Shown here: positions 7,370 to 15,375 of the stretch, piece by piece | How positions within the stretch are numbered: position 1 is the stretch's first letter | Layout of the letters: every line of letters begins with the position of its first letter | Assembly (NCBI RefSeq): GCF_009928525.1 | Contig: NZ_JAABOK010000011.1 | Span: 62,001-126,000, forward strand | From: Chitinophaga solisilvae | Lineage (GTDB): Bacteria > Bacteroidota > Bacteroidia > Chitinophagales > Chitinophagaceae | DNA: 64,000 bases | Direction: 5' to 3' | Program-made: the position numbers and the translations under genes | The notes under the pieces: model-generated | What the model saw: only the letters and a program-made list of their open reading frames with translations | What the model was told of the DNA's origin: nothing | The model's database searches: none

Positions 7370-8197
7370 ATGAAAAAAGTCTGGTTTATTACCGGCAGCG
7401 CCAGGGGATTAGGAAGAAGTATCACCGCTGCTGCCCTCGCTAAAGGAGATCTGGTAGCTGCCACAGCACGTAACCCTGAACAGCTGCAGGACCTCGCCGC
7501 CGCCTACCCGGAACAACTGCTGCCCGTTCAGCTGGATGTTACCGATCCCGAACAGATACAGCAGGCGGTTACAACTACTATCGCACATTTCGGACGTATA
7601 GACGTACTCGTTAATAATGCCGGCTCCGGCATCGCCGGCGCAGCGGAAGCATATACAGAAGAACAGGTCCGCAGTCAGTATGCCGTAAACCTGTATGCCC
7701 CGGTTGCCGTTACCCGTGCGGTACTGCCTCACATGCGGTCCAGACGCAGCGGTCATATTCTGCAGATCAGCTCTGTCGGCGGACGCATCACCAGCATCGG
7801 CCTCTCCCTTTACCAGAGCGCCAAATTCGGGTTATCCGGCTTCAGTGAAGCCCTGGCTAAAGAAGTAGCGCCGCTGGGTATTAAAGTCACTGCTGTGGAA
7901 CCGGGCGGCATCCTGACAGACTGGGGCGGCGATTCCATGGGATACGCGCCCGCCGTGGAAGGTTATGATACAACGGTTGACCAGCGTGTTGCCGCCTTCA
8001 GAAACGGCAGCTTCAAAGGCAAAGGCAGCCCGGAAAAAATGGCGCAGGTGCTGATGGCCCTGGCCGATAATCCGGAACCGCCGGTACATCTCATCCTCGG
8101 CAGCGATGCTGTATCCGTACTGCAACAATCGGAAGCCATCCGCCAGGCAGAGTTTGAAAAATGGCTGCCGGTAAGTCTTTCCACAGATGCCTCCTGA
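7370..8197 (+). CDS. SDR-family oxidoreductase
   Basis: 275 residues. Cofactor motif TGSARGLG at 7-14, NNAGSG at about 83-88, catalytic Ser in ILQISSVGG and YQSAK as YxxxK: a complete classical SDR of the type often annotated as ketoacyl or ketoreductase-like. The substrate is unknown. ATG at 7370 follows a palindromic control region. A terminator-like hairpin follows at 8204-8238 and an AraC-family regulator starts 60 bp after the stop. Confidence 0.9.
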   Translation: MKKVWFITGSARGLGRSITAAALAKGDLVAATARNPEQLQDLAAAYPEQLLPVQLDVTDPEQIQQAVTTTIAHFGRIDVLVNNAGSGIAGAAEAYTEEQVRSQYAVNLYAPVAVTRAVLPHMRSRRSGHILQISSVGGRITSIGLSLYQSAKFGLSGFSEALAKEVAPLGIKVTAVEPGGILTDWGGDSMGYAPAVEGYDTTVDQRVAAFRNGSFKGKGSPEKMAQVLMALADNPEPPVHLILGSDAVSVLQQSEAIRQAEFEKWLPVSLSTDAS

Positions 8198-8203
8198 CAC
8201 ATT

Positions 8204-8243
8204 AAAGGGCGCAGCCTGTCTTTGCGGCTACGCCCTTTATTGG
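8204..8243 (+). terminator. Terminator of the SDR gene
   Basis: AAAGGGCG (8204-8211) pairs exactly with CGCCCTTT (8231-8238), and CAGCC/CGGCT extend the stem inside. ATTGG follows. It ends about 20 bp before the next start, so the AraC gene is probably separately promoted or leader-regulated. Confidence 0.7.
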
Positions 8244-8257
8244 TAACTTTATTTTCC

Positions 8258-9064
8258 ATGAATGCAGCAACACCTCACATACAGCAAAAGCAGATTTCCC
8301 TTTCCTGCTATACCAGCAGGGTCAGGGAAGGCGAACAGTTTATTCCGGAACATGTTTTCAGCTACCAGCTCTCCGGCAGCATTACCATGCATGACGGTGT
8401 CCGGGAATATACTTTCACGGAAGGCAGCTGCCGGCTCACCCGCCGGAACAACCTGATGAAATTCGTGAAACAACCCGCGGCAACGGCGCCATTTCTGAAT
8501 ATCTCCGTTTACCTGGACCAGGCTACGCTACAGCGTTTCAGCAAAACATACGGCTTTACCGCCAACCCGCAGCAGGAGCAGCCACCGGTAATACCCATCC
8601 ATGCCACACCATTTGTAAAGGCTTACTTTGATTCGCTGAAACCCTATGATGAACTGATACAGGAAGGCAATGAAGTACTGCTGTCACTCAAACAGCAGGA
8701 AGCCATCGGCATACTGCTTCAAAGCAATGCTACCCTGAAGGATGTACTGTTCGATTTTGCCGCTCCCGGCAGAATAGACCTGGAGGCTTTCATGCAGCAG
8801 AATTTTCATTTCAATACTTCGCTGAACCGCTTTGCCTATCTCACAGGCAGGAGCTTGTCTACCTTCAAGCGCGATTTTGAAAAAACCTTCGGCATGCCGC
8901 CGGGAAAATGGCTGCAGCAGCGAAGATTACAGGAAGCATATTATCTGATAAGGGAGAAAGGCGCGTCAGCGTCGGACGTATATATTGAAGTGGGCTTTGA
9001 AGATCTCTCTCATTTTTCTTTCGCCTTTAAAAAGATGTACGGGGCTTCGCCGACCAGAATCTGA
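8258..9064 (+). CDS. AraC-family transcriptional regulator
   Basis: 268 residues from the ATG at 8258 (MNAATPHIQQKQ); a TTG at 8222 lies in the preceding terminator. The N-terminal 150 residues are a cupin-like sensor (EGEQFIPEHVFSYQLSGSITMHDG). The C-terminal AraC domain has two HTHs: FAYLTGRSLSTFKRDFEKTF and ASDVYIEVGFEDLSHFSFAF followed by KKMYGASPTRI. The bias to short-chain dehydrogenase neighbours suggests it controls the SDR gene just upstream. Confidence 0.9.
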   Translation: MNAATPHIQQKQISLSCYTSRVREGEQFIPEHVFSYQLSGSITMHDGVREYTFTEGSCRLTRRNNLMKFVKQPAATAPFLNISVYLDQATLQRFSKTYGFTANPQQEQPPVIPIHATPFVKAYFDSLKPYDELIQEGNEVLLSLKQQEAIGILLQSNATLKDVLFDFAAPGRIDLEAFMQQNFHFNTSLNRFAYLTGRSLSTFKRDFEKTFGMPPGKWLQQRRLQEAYYLIREKGASASDVYIEVGFEDLSHFSFAFKKMYGASPTRI

Positions 9065-9085
9065 CAGCGGCGCAAGACCGGGGCG

Positions 9086-9409
9086 CTAACGGCGGCGGTA
9101 GATAACTTTATTCTCATACTCGCCGGTTACTACCCTTCCGTAAACAGTGCGCGTCCACCCGTTTTCAAATCCGTGATTATTGGCTATCAGGAAACCTTTG
9201 TGGCTGTCCTTCTTCACAATTTTATGCGCATCTATATAACGGCCCTTCACTTTACAGCAGACTATATCACCGGTAACATATTCTTCCGCTTTTTCAAAAG
9301 TAAGCAGGGTGCCACTTTTCAGGATAGGTAACATGGAGGTGCCAAAGGCTTTCATCTTTCCGGTACCCGTGGTTTCCAGGTCCTGTTTCAATCTTTCATA
9401 CTTGTTCAT
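9086..9409 (-). CDS. S24/S26-like (LexA/signal-peptidase fold) small protein
   Basis: 107 residues from ATG 9409 (MNKYERLKQDLE). The segment GTSMLPILKSGTLLTF matches the SxMxP box that carries the catalytic Ser of S24/S26 peptidases; YVTGDIVCCKVKGRYIDAHKI and FLIANNHGFENGW follow the usual beta order. There is no DNA-binding domain as in LexA or phage repressors, and no transmembrane anchor as in signal peptidase I. It therefore looks like a free-standing processing or sensor domain. No target protein is encoded nearby. Confidence 0.7.
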   Translation of the reverse strand: MNKYERLKQDLETTGTGKMKAFGTSMLPILKSGTLLTFEKAEEYVTGDIVCCKVKGRYIDAHKIVKKDSHKGFLIANNHGFENGWTRTVYGRVVTGEYENKVIYRRR

Positions 9410-9789
9410 AGGTTCATTATTTAAATTTTTAAAATAACAGCCCTGTTTCCGGATATCCGGAAAGGACGCTGCAAGACATCTGCCGCAGGCGGCATTATAC
9501 ATTCACCTCATTTGTTGTCTGGAATAAAAATCTGTGCTGCTTTGACGGGGCGCGGGGAAACAAAGGCAACCTGACTATTCAGTCCGACTAAAATACTAAC
9601 CTGTGGCTGGACCAGGTTATGGGTTTTATCTGTGCAAAAATAACAAATTTCTGCCAACTGCTTATTTTCTCCCGAAAAAAAATCACTCACGGAACCGCCC
9701 CTACGAAAAAACGGGTAACGGCAGCTGCACCATTTTCTGTTAAACTACCTTATCTTTAAGTCATTCTAATTAACGAGAACGGATAACAT
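9410..9789. other. Intergenic region, no gene seen
   Basis: About 380 bp between the S24-like gene and the acetyltransferase. A 60-codon frame on the minus strand (9508-9690) lacks protein-like composition and is rejected. TATCTTTA at 9751-9758 resembles a -7 box with one mismatch, about 30 nt before the acetyltransferase ATG. Confidence 0.4.
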
Positions 9790-10338
9790 ATGCATGCAAC
9801 AATAGTAACAAACGATCAGGAACTGGAACAGATAGCCGCCCTCTCACAGGCCAATAACACAGCCCTGCTCACAGCAGCAGAAAAAGCAAAAGAAGGCTTT
9901 GTTACCTGGTCCTACAACATGGAAATTCTGCAGCAGGTACACCGGTTAACACCACCGGTCATTGTAAAAGACGGTGATACCGTTGCCGGCTACGCCATTG
10001 TGCTCACCAAAGAAGCGGCAGACATCTATCCGCCGCTGAAAGAAATGCTGCAGCATTTTGAACAGATTACCTACAATGACAAACCACTCAACAGCTATCA
10101 TTACTATGTCATGGGACAGATATGCGTGCATCCCGACTACCGCGGCAAAGGTGTGTTCCAGCAGCTGTACGATCATCACAAAAAACTGTATGCAGCCCGC
10201 TATGATTTCCTGCTGACCGAAATTTCCGTCGCTAATCACCGTTCACTCCGCGCACACCAGCGAACAGGTTTCCGTACGATACATCGTTATGAGGATAAAC
10301 TGGGAAGTTGGGAGGTGGTTGTTTGGAACTGGGATTGA
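9790..10338 (+). CDS. GNAT-family N-acetyltransferase
   Basis: 182 residues. The acetyl-CoA pyrophosphate loop is VHPDYRGKGVFQQLY (motif A, about 116-130), preceded by strand YYVMGQIC, and ISVANHRSLRAHQRTGFRTI is motif B. The acceptor substrate is unknown. ATG at 9790. It is followed by a lone AATTGCGAATTACGAATT repeat arm and faces the DHFR-like gene. Confidence 0.9.
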   Translation: MHATIVTNDQELEQIAALSQANNTALLTAAEKAKEGFVTWSYNMEILQQVHRLTPPVIVKDGDTVAGYAIVLTKEAADIYPPLKEMLQHFEQITYNDKPLNSYHYYVMGQICVHPDYRGKGVFQQLYDHHKKLYAARYDFLLTEISVANHRSLRAHQRTGFRTIHRYEDKLGSWEVVVWNWD

Positions 10339-10340
10339 GA

Positions 10341-10441
10341 GGAATTGCGAATTACGAATTACGAATGTGAGCGGAGATTTGAGCGGAGTTTTTTGGGAGA
10401 AGATTTGATCGGAGATTTTTGGTGATGATATGAGCGGAGAT
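10341..10441. repeat. Lone GAATTRCG repeat arm plus GAGCGGAGATTT tandem repeat
   Basis: GAATTGCGAATTACGAATTA then CGAATG at 10342-10366 matches one arm of the inverted repeats at 5053 and 25969, but no partner arm is present. It runs into four or five degenerate copies of GAGCGGAGATTT (about 10368-10441). Confidence 0.75.
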
Positions 10442-10442
10442 A

Positions 10443-10478
10443 AAAAAGGAAGGTGCGCAGTACGGTTTAACTGCGCAC
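10443..10478 (-). terminator. Terminator of the arsR-SRPBCC-DHFR operon
   Basis: Perfect 9-bp stem GTGCGCAGT (10453-10461) / ACTGCGCAC (10470-10478). Read on the minus strand it is followed by CTTCCTTTTTTATC. Confidence 0.75.
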
Positions 10479-10516
10479 AGGTGAGGATATCAATTATTTA
10501 CGTGTAATCGTTAACG

Positions 10517-11083
10517 TTATATACTTCCATATTGCAGCAGTACAATACCGCTGTTATAGGCTATGCTGTTCTTCAGTTTCAGAGACAGATGTCTGTTCAG
10601 CAGATGGAAAACGGGATCGCCGTGCCCCAATGCCACAGGGTTGACAAACAGGTTGAATTCATCGATAAGACCGGCTTTGATGAGCGCCGCCACAAAGCTG
10701 GTGCCGCCGTATACGATGAGGTCTTTTCCCGGATGTTGTTTCAGACGGTTTACTTCTTCCGTCAGATCACCGGTGGCCAACGCTGTGTTCTCCCAAATGG
10801 AAGCTGCGTACGTTTTAGTGAAAACCACCTTCCTGGCTGCTGCAATACGCAGGCCTGTTTCATACATTTCATGATCCGGCTGTGTGGCCACATCCATCCA
10901 GTAAGGAATGTAATCTTCCGCCAGCTTGCGGCCTATGAGAATAGTATCCGAGCCTTCCAGCAGGGCGCTGACCTGCGGGCGGATTTCCTCCCAGGCCCAG
11001 GTAATCCATTGCTGGTCATCCGCAGGACCGGCAGACACAAAACCGTCGATTGACATCTGCATTTGCAGTATTAATTTTCTCAT
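10517..11083 (-). CDS. DHFR-family (RibD C-terminal-like) reductase
   Basis: 188 residues. N-terminal KLILQMQMSIDGFVSAG, middle TILIGRKLAEDY and C-terminal DLIVYGGTSFVAALIKAGLIDEFNLFVNPVALG are the signature of the RibD-C/YwjB dihydrofolate-reductase-like group, NADPH-dependent enzymes of unknown substrate. Its ATG overlaps the SRPBCC stop (ATGA), so it is translationally coupled as the third gene of the ArsR operon. Confidence 0.9.
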   Translation of the reverse strand: MRKLILQMQMSIDGFVSAGPADDQQWITWAWEEIRPQVSALLEGSDTILIGRKLAEDYIPYWMDVATQPDHEMYETGLRIAAARKVVFTKTYAASIWENTALATGDLTEEVNRLKQHPGKDLIVYGGTSFVAALIKAGLIDEFNLFVNPVALGHGDPVFHLLNRHLSLKLKNSIAYNSGIVLLQYGSI

Positions 11084-11592
11084 ATACCTTGTTTTTCAAG
11101 AAAGCGGGACAATTGCCCGAAGGTAGCGCTGAAACCCTGATCCATGCTGCCGCGGATAGACCTGAAGCCGGCCGCTTCTTCCGGAGTAGCATCTACCGGA
11201 TAACCTGTAAGGGTGAGCGTAGTTTTCCCCTTCTCCTCCGTAAAAACAATCCGGTAAAATATTTCCAGCGGAAAATCCAGGTCAAAAGGCGGCTTTACTA
11301 CCTGCGCCTTTTCATCTGCAAAAGCATTGGTAAACTCCAGCAGCTCATCCGGTATAATCTGATGGAACAAAAAACGACCGTAGGAAACATGTCCGCCAGC
11401 TTCCATGCTGAAATGAAAAATACCTCCTGGTCTGAAATCCAGGCTGATAACGCTGTTATTGGTTTCCACCGGCCCCCACCACTCATTCAGGGCATCCGCA
11501 TTACTGAAAGCCTTAAATACCAGGCTCCTGGGGGCGTTACATACATGTACCAGGGAAAAGTCTGCTTCGCGGTCGGTAGTGTGTGTTTTCAT
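11080..11592 (-). CDS. SRPBCC/AHSA1-like START-domain protein
   Basis: 170 residues. VCNAPRSLVFKAFSNADALNEWWGP and the FDFRPGG-like ISLDFRPGGIFHFSMEAGG identify the Aha1/START helix-grip fold. C-terminal TLTLTGYPVDATPEEAAGF and DQGFSATFGQLSRFLE complete it. Members bind small hydrophobic ligands and are frequently encoded next to ArsR regulators. ATGA overlap with both neighbours, so all three genes are one coupled operon. Confidence 0.9.
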   Translation of the reverse strand: MKTHTTDREADFSLVHVCNAPRSLVFKAFSNADALNEWWGPVETNNSVISLDFRPGGIFHFSMEAGGHVSYGRFLFHQIIPDELLEFTNAFADEKAQVVKPPFDLDFPLEIFYRIVFTEEKGKTTLTLTGYPVDATPEEAAGFRSIRGSMDQGFSATFGQLSRFLEKQGI

Positions 11593-11924
11593 TTTTTACT
11601 TTTTTTATTTGTCTGCACCTGATGCAGGTATTTATCCAGTGATTTGAATTGCGTTGTCCAGAACCGGCGGCAGTGCTCTACCCAGGCGGCTACCTCGTTC
11701 AGCTTGTCGGGTTGCGCTTCGCAATAGCGCTCCCTCCCCTGCTGCGTGATAATGACCAGGCCGCATTCCGCCAGTATTTTCACGTGCAGGGATACTGCCT
11801 GCCGGCTTACATCAAAGTTCTCCGCTATCGTGTTCAGATTCAGCGGCTGCTTCATCAGCATTTCTATAATCTGTCTTCTCGTCGGATCCGCTATAGCCTG
11901 AAATACATCTCTTCTGATTTCCAT
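11589..11924 (-). CDS. ArsR-family repressor, first gene of operon
   Basis: 111 residues from ATG 11924 (MEIRRDVFQAIADPTRRQII); the frame extends upstream into the promoter and operator and is not used. The winged helix is LNLNTIAENFDVSRQAVSLHVKIL (about 30-53) followed by the wing VIITQQGRERYCE. No metal-binding Cys pair is seen, so it belongs to the non-metal ArsR/SRPBCC-associated group. Autoregulation is supported by the palindrome over its promoter. Confidence 0.9.
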   Translation of the reverse strand: MEIRRDVFQAIADPTRRQIIEMLMKQPLNLNTIAENFDVSRQAVSLHVKILAECGLVIITQQGRERYCEAQPDKLNEVAAWVEHCRRFWTTQFKSLDKYLHQVQTNKKSKK

Positions 11925-11938
11925 TATATGCAAGCATT

Positions 11939-11980
11939 TGATTGCAAATATATATGCAATCATTTACTTGCGCAATTTTT
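11939..11980 (-). promoter_or_regulatory. arsR-operon promoter embedded in a 24-bp palindrome
   Basis: TGATTGCA (11939-11946) and TGCAATCA (11955-11962) are perfect inverted repeats. On the minus strand TATATTTG (11952-11945) is a TANNTTTG box within it, with TTG 20 nt upstream, inside the GCGCAA sequence near 11975. The start codon is 20 nt downstream. A repressor dimer on the palindrome would cover the -7 box. Confidence 0.7.
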
Positions 11981-12137
11981 TCCGGAGAAATTTTAAAAAA
12001 ATAATTGCCGGGCACAAGAAAAGAAGAGTCATGGGCGTTTTTACACCGAATTGCCTCCGACGAGGCACGCCGGAAAAAAGCTCAACCGTCACACCGGCGT
12101 CCGTATCTTTCAACGTTATAACCAAACCCGTAATTCC

Positions 12138-12305
12138 ATGAAAAAGGTAACAACCAAAAAGCTCTCATTGGGCAAGATTAAGGTAGCCAGCCTGGATGCT
12201 ACCAGCCAACTTCAGGTAAAAGGTGGCGCCGGAACTCCCATTAGTTACTCCTGCAAACAAAGCTGTATTCCATACTCAGAATGGAGAACATGCTGGTGTG
12301 ATTAA
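12138..12305 (+). CDS. Putative RiPP (lanthipeptide-like) precursor peptide A
   Basis: 55 residues from ATG 12138. The leader MKKVTTKKLSLGKIKVASLD followed by ATSQLQVKGG resembles the Bacteroidota class I lanthipeptide/GG-leader family (KKLSL, then a helical stretch, then Gly-Gly at 29-30). The 25-residue core after GG has six Ser/Thr (33, 36, 38, 42, 47, 51) and four Cys (39, 43, 52, 54), enough for several thioether rings. No LanB, LanC, LanM, transporter or protease gene is nearby, so it would depend on enzymes elsewhere. It is followed by a strong terminator. A near-promoter TATCTTTC lies at 12103-12110. The peptide at 30814 has a related leader. Confidence 0.65.
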   Translation: MKKVTTKKLSLGKIKVASLDATSQLQVKGGAGTPISYSCKQSCIPYSEWRTCWCD

Positions 12306-12315
12306 ATGATTGCCT

Positions 12316-12349
12316 TGTAGCAGGGTAAGTGGCCCTGCTACAGGGTTTT
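12316..12349 (+). terminator. Terminator of RiPP precursor A
   Basis: Perfect 10-bp stem TGTAGCAGGG (12316-12325) / CCCTGCTACA (12333-12342), then GGGTTTTG. Its strength and closeness to the stop fit a short, highly expressed transcript. Confidence 0.85.
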
Positions 12350-12506
12350 GATGAATTACGGATGGCGATTTACAAATAGCGGATGAAGTGCGGAGAGATG
12401 AGCAGAGATTTTTTTATACATAAGATTGTTTTGCCTCTTTTATTGCGGACCTTCCTTACAAATTCCTTCCTGTTTTTAATCTGATTGGTTACTTTCGTTG
12501 CGGACA

Positions 12507-13358
12507 ATGAAATGCTTTATGAAAGGAATGCCTTACAAACCGGCGGCAGTATGGCTGCTGTGCCTGGTAGTCTTATCTGCCTGCAATACAGGAAAAGTAA
12601 CTGTCAGAAAAAAACATTTGTACATACAGGCAGCCGGCAGGGAAAACAAGTCCTGGCAGCTGGTGTGGGAAGACAACTTCAACAGTCCGGCACTGGATAC
12701 TTCCAAGTGGACACTGATACCCCCCAACAATGCAGACTGGGGCCGGCATATGACCAATGATCCGCGCTGCTATAAACTGGATAGCGGTAAACTTTACCTG
12801 CGCGGCATGGTAAATCCGGATACCAGCAAGGATCATCGCCCGTTCCTGACGGCCGGCATTTACAGCAAAGGGAAATTTGCGTTTCAATACGGTATGGTGG
12901 AAATCCGCGCCCGCCTTGAATCTGCCCGGGGAGCCTGGCCCGCCATCTGGATGCTCGCCGAAACAGACAAATACGGCGCCTACCCGAAAAACGGAGAGAT
13001 AGATATCATGGAACATCTCAACTATGACAGCATTATCTATCAGACCACCCACTCCTGGTATACCCTTGAACTGAAGCAGACAAACAATCCGCCACATTCC
13101 GGCACTGCACATTTCAATCCCGGCGAATATAATATTTTCGGTATCCGCTGGTATCCTGATAAGATCGTCTTCTACCTCAACGGTAAAGAAACCTTCACCT
13201 ATCCCTATGTACCGGGCGCCGATATTACCCAGTGGCCCTACGACCAGCCCTTCTACCTGCTCATAGATCAGCAGCTGGGCGGCAGCTGGGTGGGCAAGGT
13301 TCAACCGGAAACATTACCCGTACAAATGATTATTGACTGGGTGAAAGTATACCAGTAA
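12507..13358 (+). CDS. GH16-family glycoside hydrolase, lipoprotein
   Basis: 283 residues from ATG 12507 (ATGs at 12519 and 12528 also possible; TTG 12498 unlikely). LCLVVLSAC is a lipobox with Cys at about 26, so it should be lipid-anchored. The GH16 fold follows: LVWEDNFNSPALDTSKW, then the catalytic motif GEIDIMEHL with nucleophile and acid/base Glu at about 164 and 169 and Asp 166. WPAIWML and the C-terminal MIIDWVKVYQ are standard. Likely acts on beta-1,3- or mixed-linked glucans; other GH16 substrates cannot be excluded. It stands alone, with no SusC/SusD pair. Confidence 0.92.
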   Translation: MKCFMKGMPYKPAAVWLLCLVVLSACNTGKVTVRKKHLYIQAAGRENKSWQLVWEDNFNSPALDTSKWTLIPPNNADWGRHMTNDPRCYKLDSGKLYLRGMVNPDTSKDHRPFLTAGIYSKGKFAFQYGMVEIRARLESARGAWPAIWMLAETDKYGAYPKNGEIDIMEHLNYDSIIYQTTHSWYTLELKQTNNPPHSGTAHFNPGEYNIFGIRWYPDKIVFYLNGKETFTYPYVPGADITQWPYDQPFYLLIDQQLGGSWVGKVQPETLPVQMIIDWVKVYQ

Positions 13359-13413
13359 CAGCCGGTATATTTTTCTATTTTGTACAACAACAACATCATC
13401 CCTGATAAAACTT

Positions 13414-14559
13414 ATGCCTTATATGAAATATTTCCTGCTGATGCCGGTTTTACTGATAACGGCTGCAGCCGCAGCACAGAAGCCACTTCCTGTAATCCAT
13501 GCCGGCTCAGCGGAGGCCGTAATTGTGGAAGGTGATGAAGACCGGTATAACTGGCATATCACTCCGGCTGCCAAACCGGATGTACACACTACCACAAAAA
13601 TCACTGCACCGAAATGGATCCGCTTTTATACCGACCGGGATTCTATCCGCGTTAAACTTAAACCGGGAGCTGCCTTCGACTTTATCGTGCTGCTCAACGG
13701 AAAAGACAGCTGTTATACCAGGCTGGAAAGTCCGCCGCTGCAGCATTACGCAAATATGCCGGTTACCCGCGACACGATCCCCTTTGAGCTGACGGCCTGG
13801 AATAACATAAAAATAAAAGCGGTCATCAACGGGAAAGATACCATATACCTGAAGTTCGACTCCGGCGCTACAGGGCTGCTGCTGACCAACGATATCCTGC
13901 AGCGGAAAATACAGACGCCCGATATCCTGCACAACCGGCTGCAGATAGGCAACCTGAGCTGGGACAGCCTGCACGTATATGAGGTGGTGCTGTCCGGACA
14001 AGGCACCGATGGCCGCTTTGGCTGGGATCTGTTCGACGGGAAGATAGTAGAGATAGATTATGACCGGCATATCTTCGTGGTACACTCGCGTATGCCTGCC
14101 ATCGGTAAAGGCTATACGAAACTACCCATCGAATACACTCACTATTCCATCTGTGTACAGGGAACACTGGAAGTACAGCGTAAAAAATATACCAGCCGCT
14201 TTCTGTTCGATAACGGCTACCAGCGTACCATCATGCTGGATACCACTATTATGCGGGAGCAGCAGTATCCGCAGGACCTGGAGATAATCCGGAAAGTAGT
14301 GATGAAAAACGGGCAGGGAGAAGAAATACCGGTGATAACCGTCAACAATGAAAAACTGATGCTGGGCGCCCTGCCGCTGTATAATATCCCGGTACAGCTG
14401 ATGGCCACCGCCAACCCTGCCAGGTTCAAAACGCATATACTGGGTAACGAAGTATTAAAACGGTTCAACACCCTGCTGGATTTCCAGCATCATGTGATAT
14501 ACCTGAAACCTAATTCACTGCAGGATCTTCCTTACATCGAGGCAAAGAAAAGCAGTTAA
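13414..14559 (+). CDS. Secreted protein with two retropepsin-like aspartyl protease domains
   Basis: 381 residues. Signal peptide (residues 1-21, ending AAAAAQ). The first retropepsin-like domain has the active-site loop FDSGATG (Asp149) after IYLKF. A second has FDNGYQRT (Asp266) after RFLF, and ILGNEVLKRFNTLLDFQHHVIYLKP is the end strand of such a domain. Two half-sites in one chain could form one pseudo-symmetric active site, as in pepsin-like enzymes; the second loop reads DNG rather than DTG/DSG. It ends one base short of the convergent gene. The role is unknown. Confidence 0.75.
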   Translation: MPYMKYFLLMPVLLITAAAAAQKPLPVIHAGSAEAVIVEGDEDRYNWHITPAAKPDVHTTTKITAPKWIRFYTDRDSIRVKLKPGAAFDFIVLLNGKDSCYTRLESPPLQHYANMPVTRDTIPFELTAWNNIKIKAVINGKDTIYLKFDSGATGLLLTNDILQRKIQTPDILHNRLQIGNLSWDSLHVYEVVLSGQGTDGRFGWDLFDGKIVEIDYDRHIFVVHSRMPAIGKGYTKLPIEYTHYSICVQGTLEVQRKKYTSRFLFDNGYQRTIMLDTTIMREQQYPQDLEIIRKVVMKNGQGEEIPVITVNNEKLMLGALPLYNIPVQLMATANPARFKTHILGNEVLKRFNTLLDFQHHVIYLKPNSLQDLPYIEAKKSS

Positions 14560-14560
14560 C

Positions 14561-15226
14561 TTACTGTTTCTCCGCTGCCAGCTTTACAATATCCTTTACA
14601 TCCAGCACCGGTCTGGAATGCCCGCGCTGCGCTACGTGAATCATGGCCAGCGCCACTTCCCGGATGGTGCAGAAACCGCCGGGAAACAGCGCTCTGCCAA
14701 CAGGATACATCCAGCTGATGAGGTAAAAGAGTTTCTTAACATTGCGTTGTCCGGCACTGGGTTTCATAAACGCCGGCCTGAACATGTACGCATTTTTAAA
14801 CACCTTCAGGAGGGCATTTTCGGTGGCGCCTTTCACCCGCGCCCACGCTACACGGCCCTGTTCAGAGCTGTCTGTTCCGGCACCGGTAACATAACAGAAA
14901 GTCAGATCCGGATTTACCAGCGCCAGCGTATCCGCCATATTCATGGTAAGATCATAGGTAATATGCCTATACTCTTCCTGGCTGACACCAACGGAAGAAA
15001 TACCCAGGCAGAAAAAGCAGGCATTATAGCCACTTAGCTGCGGCACTATCGGGGTGAGATCAAAAAAATCACGATGGATGATTTCCTTCATTCTGGGATG
15101 CGACAAACCACTGGCTTTCCGGCTGATAACCAGCACTTCCTCCACATCAGGGTGTTCCAGGCATTCCAGCAACACGCCCTCTCCCACCATACCGGTAGCG
15201 CCTGTAATAATAGCTTTGATTTTCAT
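14561..15226 (-). CDS. NAD(P)H-binding atypical SDR (HTATIP2/oxidoreductase-like)
   Basis: 221 residues. ITGATGMVGEGVLLECLEHPDVEEVLVISRK is the Gly-rich Rossmann start, and FCYVTGAGTDSSEQGRVAWARVKGATENAL is the family's active-site region: the SxxK-type helix RVKGATE is present. Known relatives include the TIP30/HTATIP2 group. Function not known. ATG at 15226. Confidence 0.88.
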   Translation of the reverse strand: MKIKAIITGATGMVGEGVLLECLEHPDVEEVLVISRKASGLSHPRMKEIIHRDFFDLTPIVPQLSGYNACFFCLGISSVGVSQEEYRHITYDLTMNMADTLALVNPDLTFCYVTGAGTDSSEQGRVAWARVKGATENALLKVFKNAYMFRPAFMKPSAGQRNVKKLFYLISWMYPVGRALFPGGFCTIREVALAMIHVAQRGHSRPVLDVKDIVKLAAEKQ

Positions 15227-15375
15227 GGCAATGAATTATGGTATTCCGGATCACTTCCGGCTGCAATATACGTCAACGAATATACGAAGGAAAGAGCTTA
15301 CCTGCAACCAAAGCAAACCCTGACGGCCATGTTTCAGCAGGCTGCCGGGGTATTTCAGGGATAGCACATCAGGGC

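Noticed and set aside
12573..13304. 243-codon minus-strand frame opposite the GH16 gene
   Set aside because: GH16 motifs are complete on the plus strand; the other frame has no recognisable feature.
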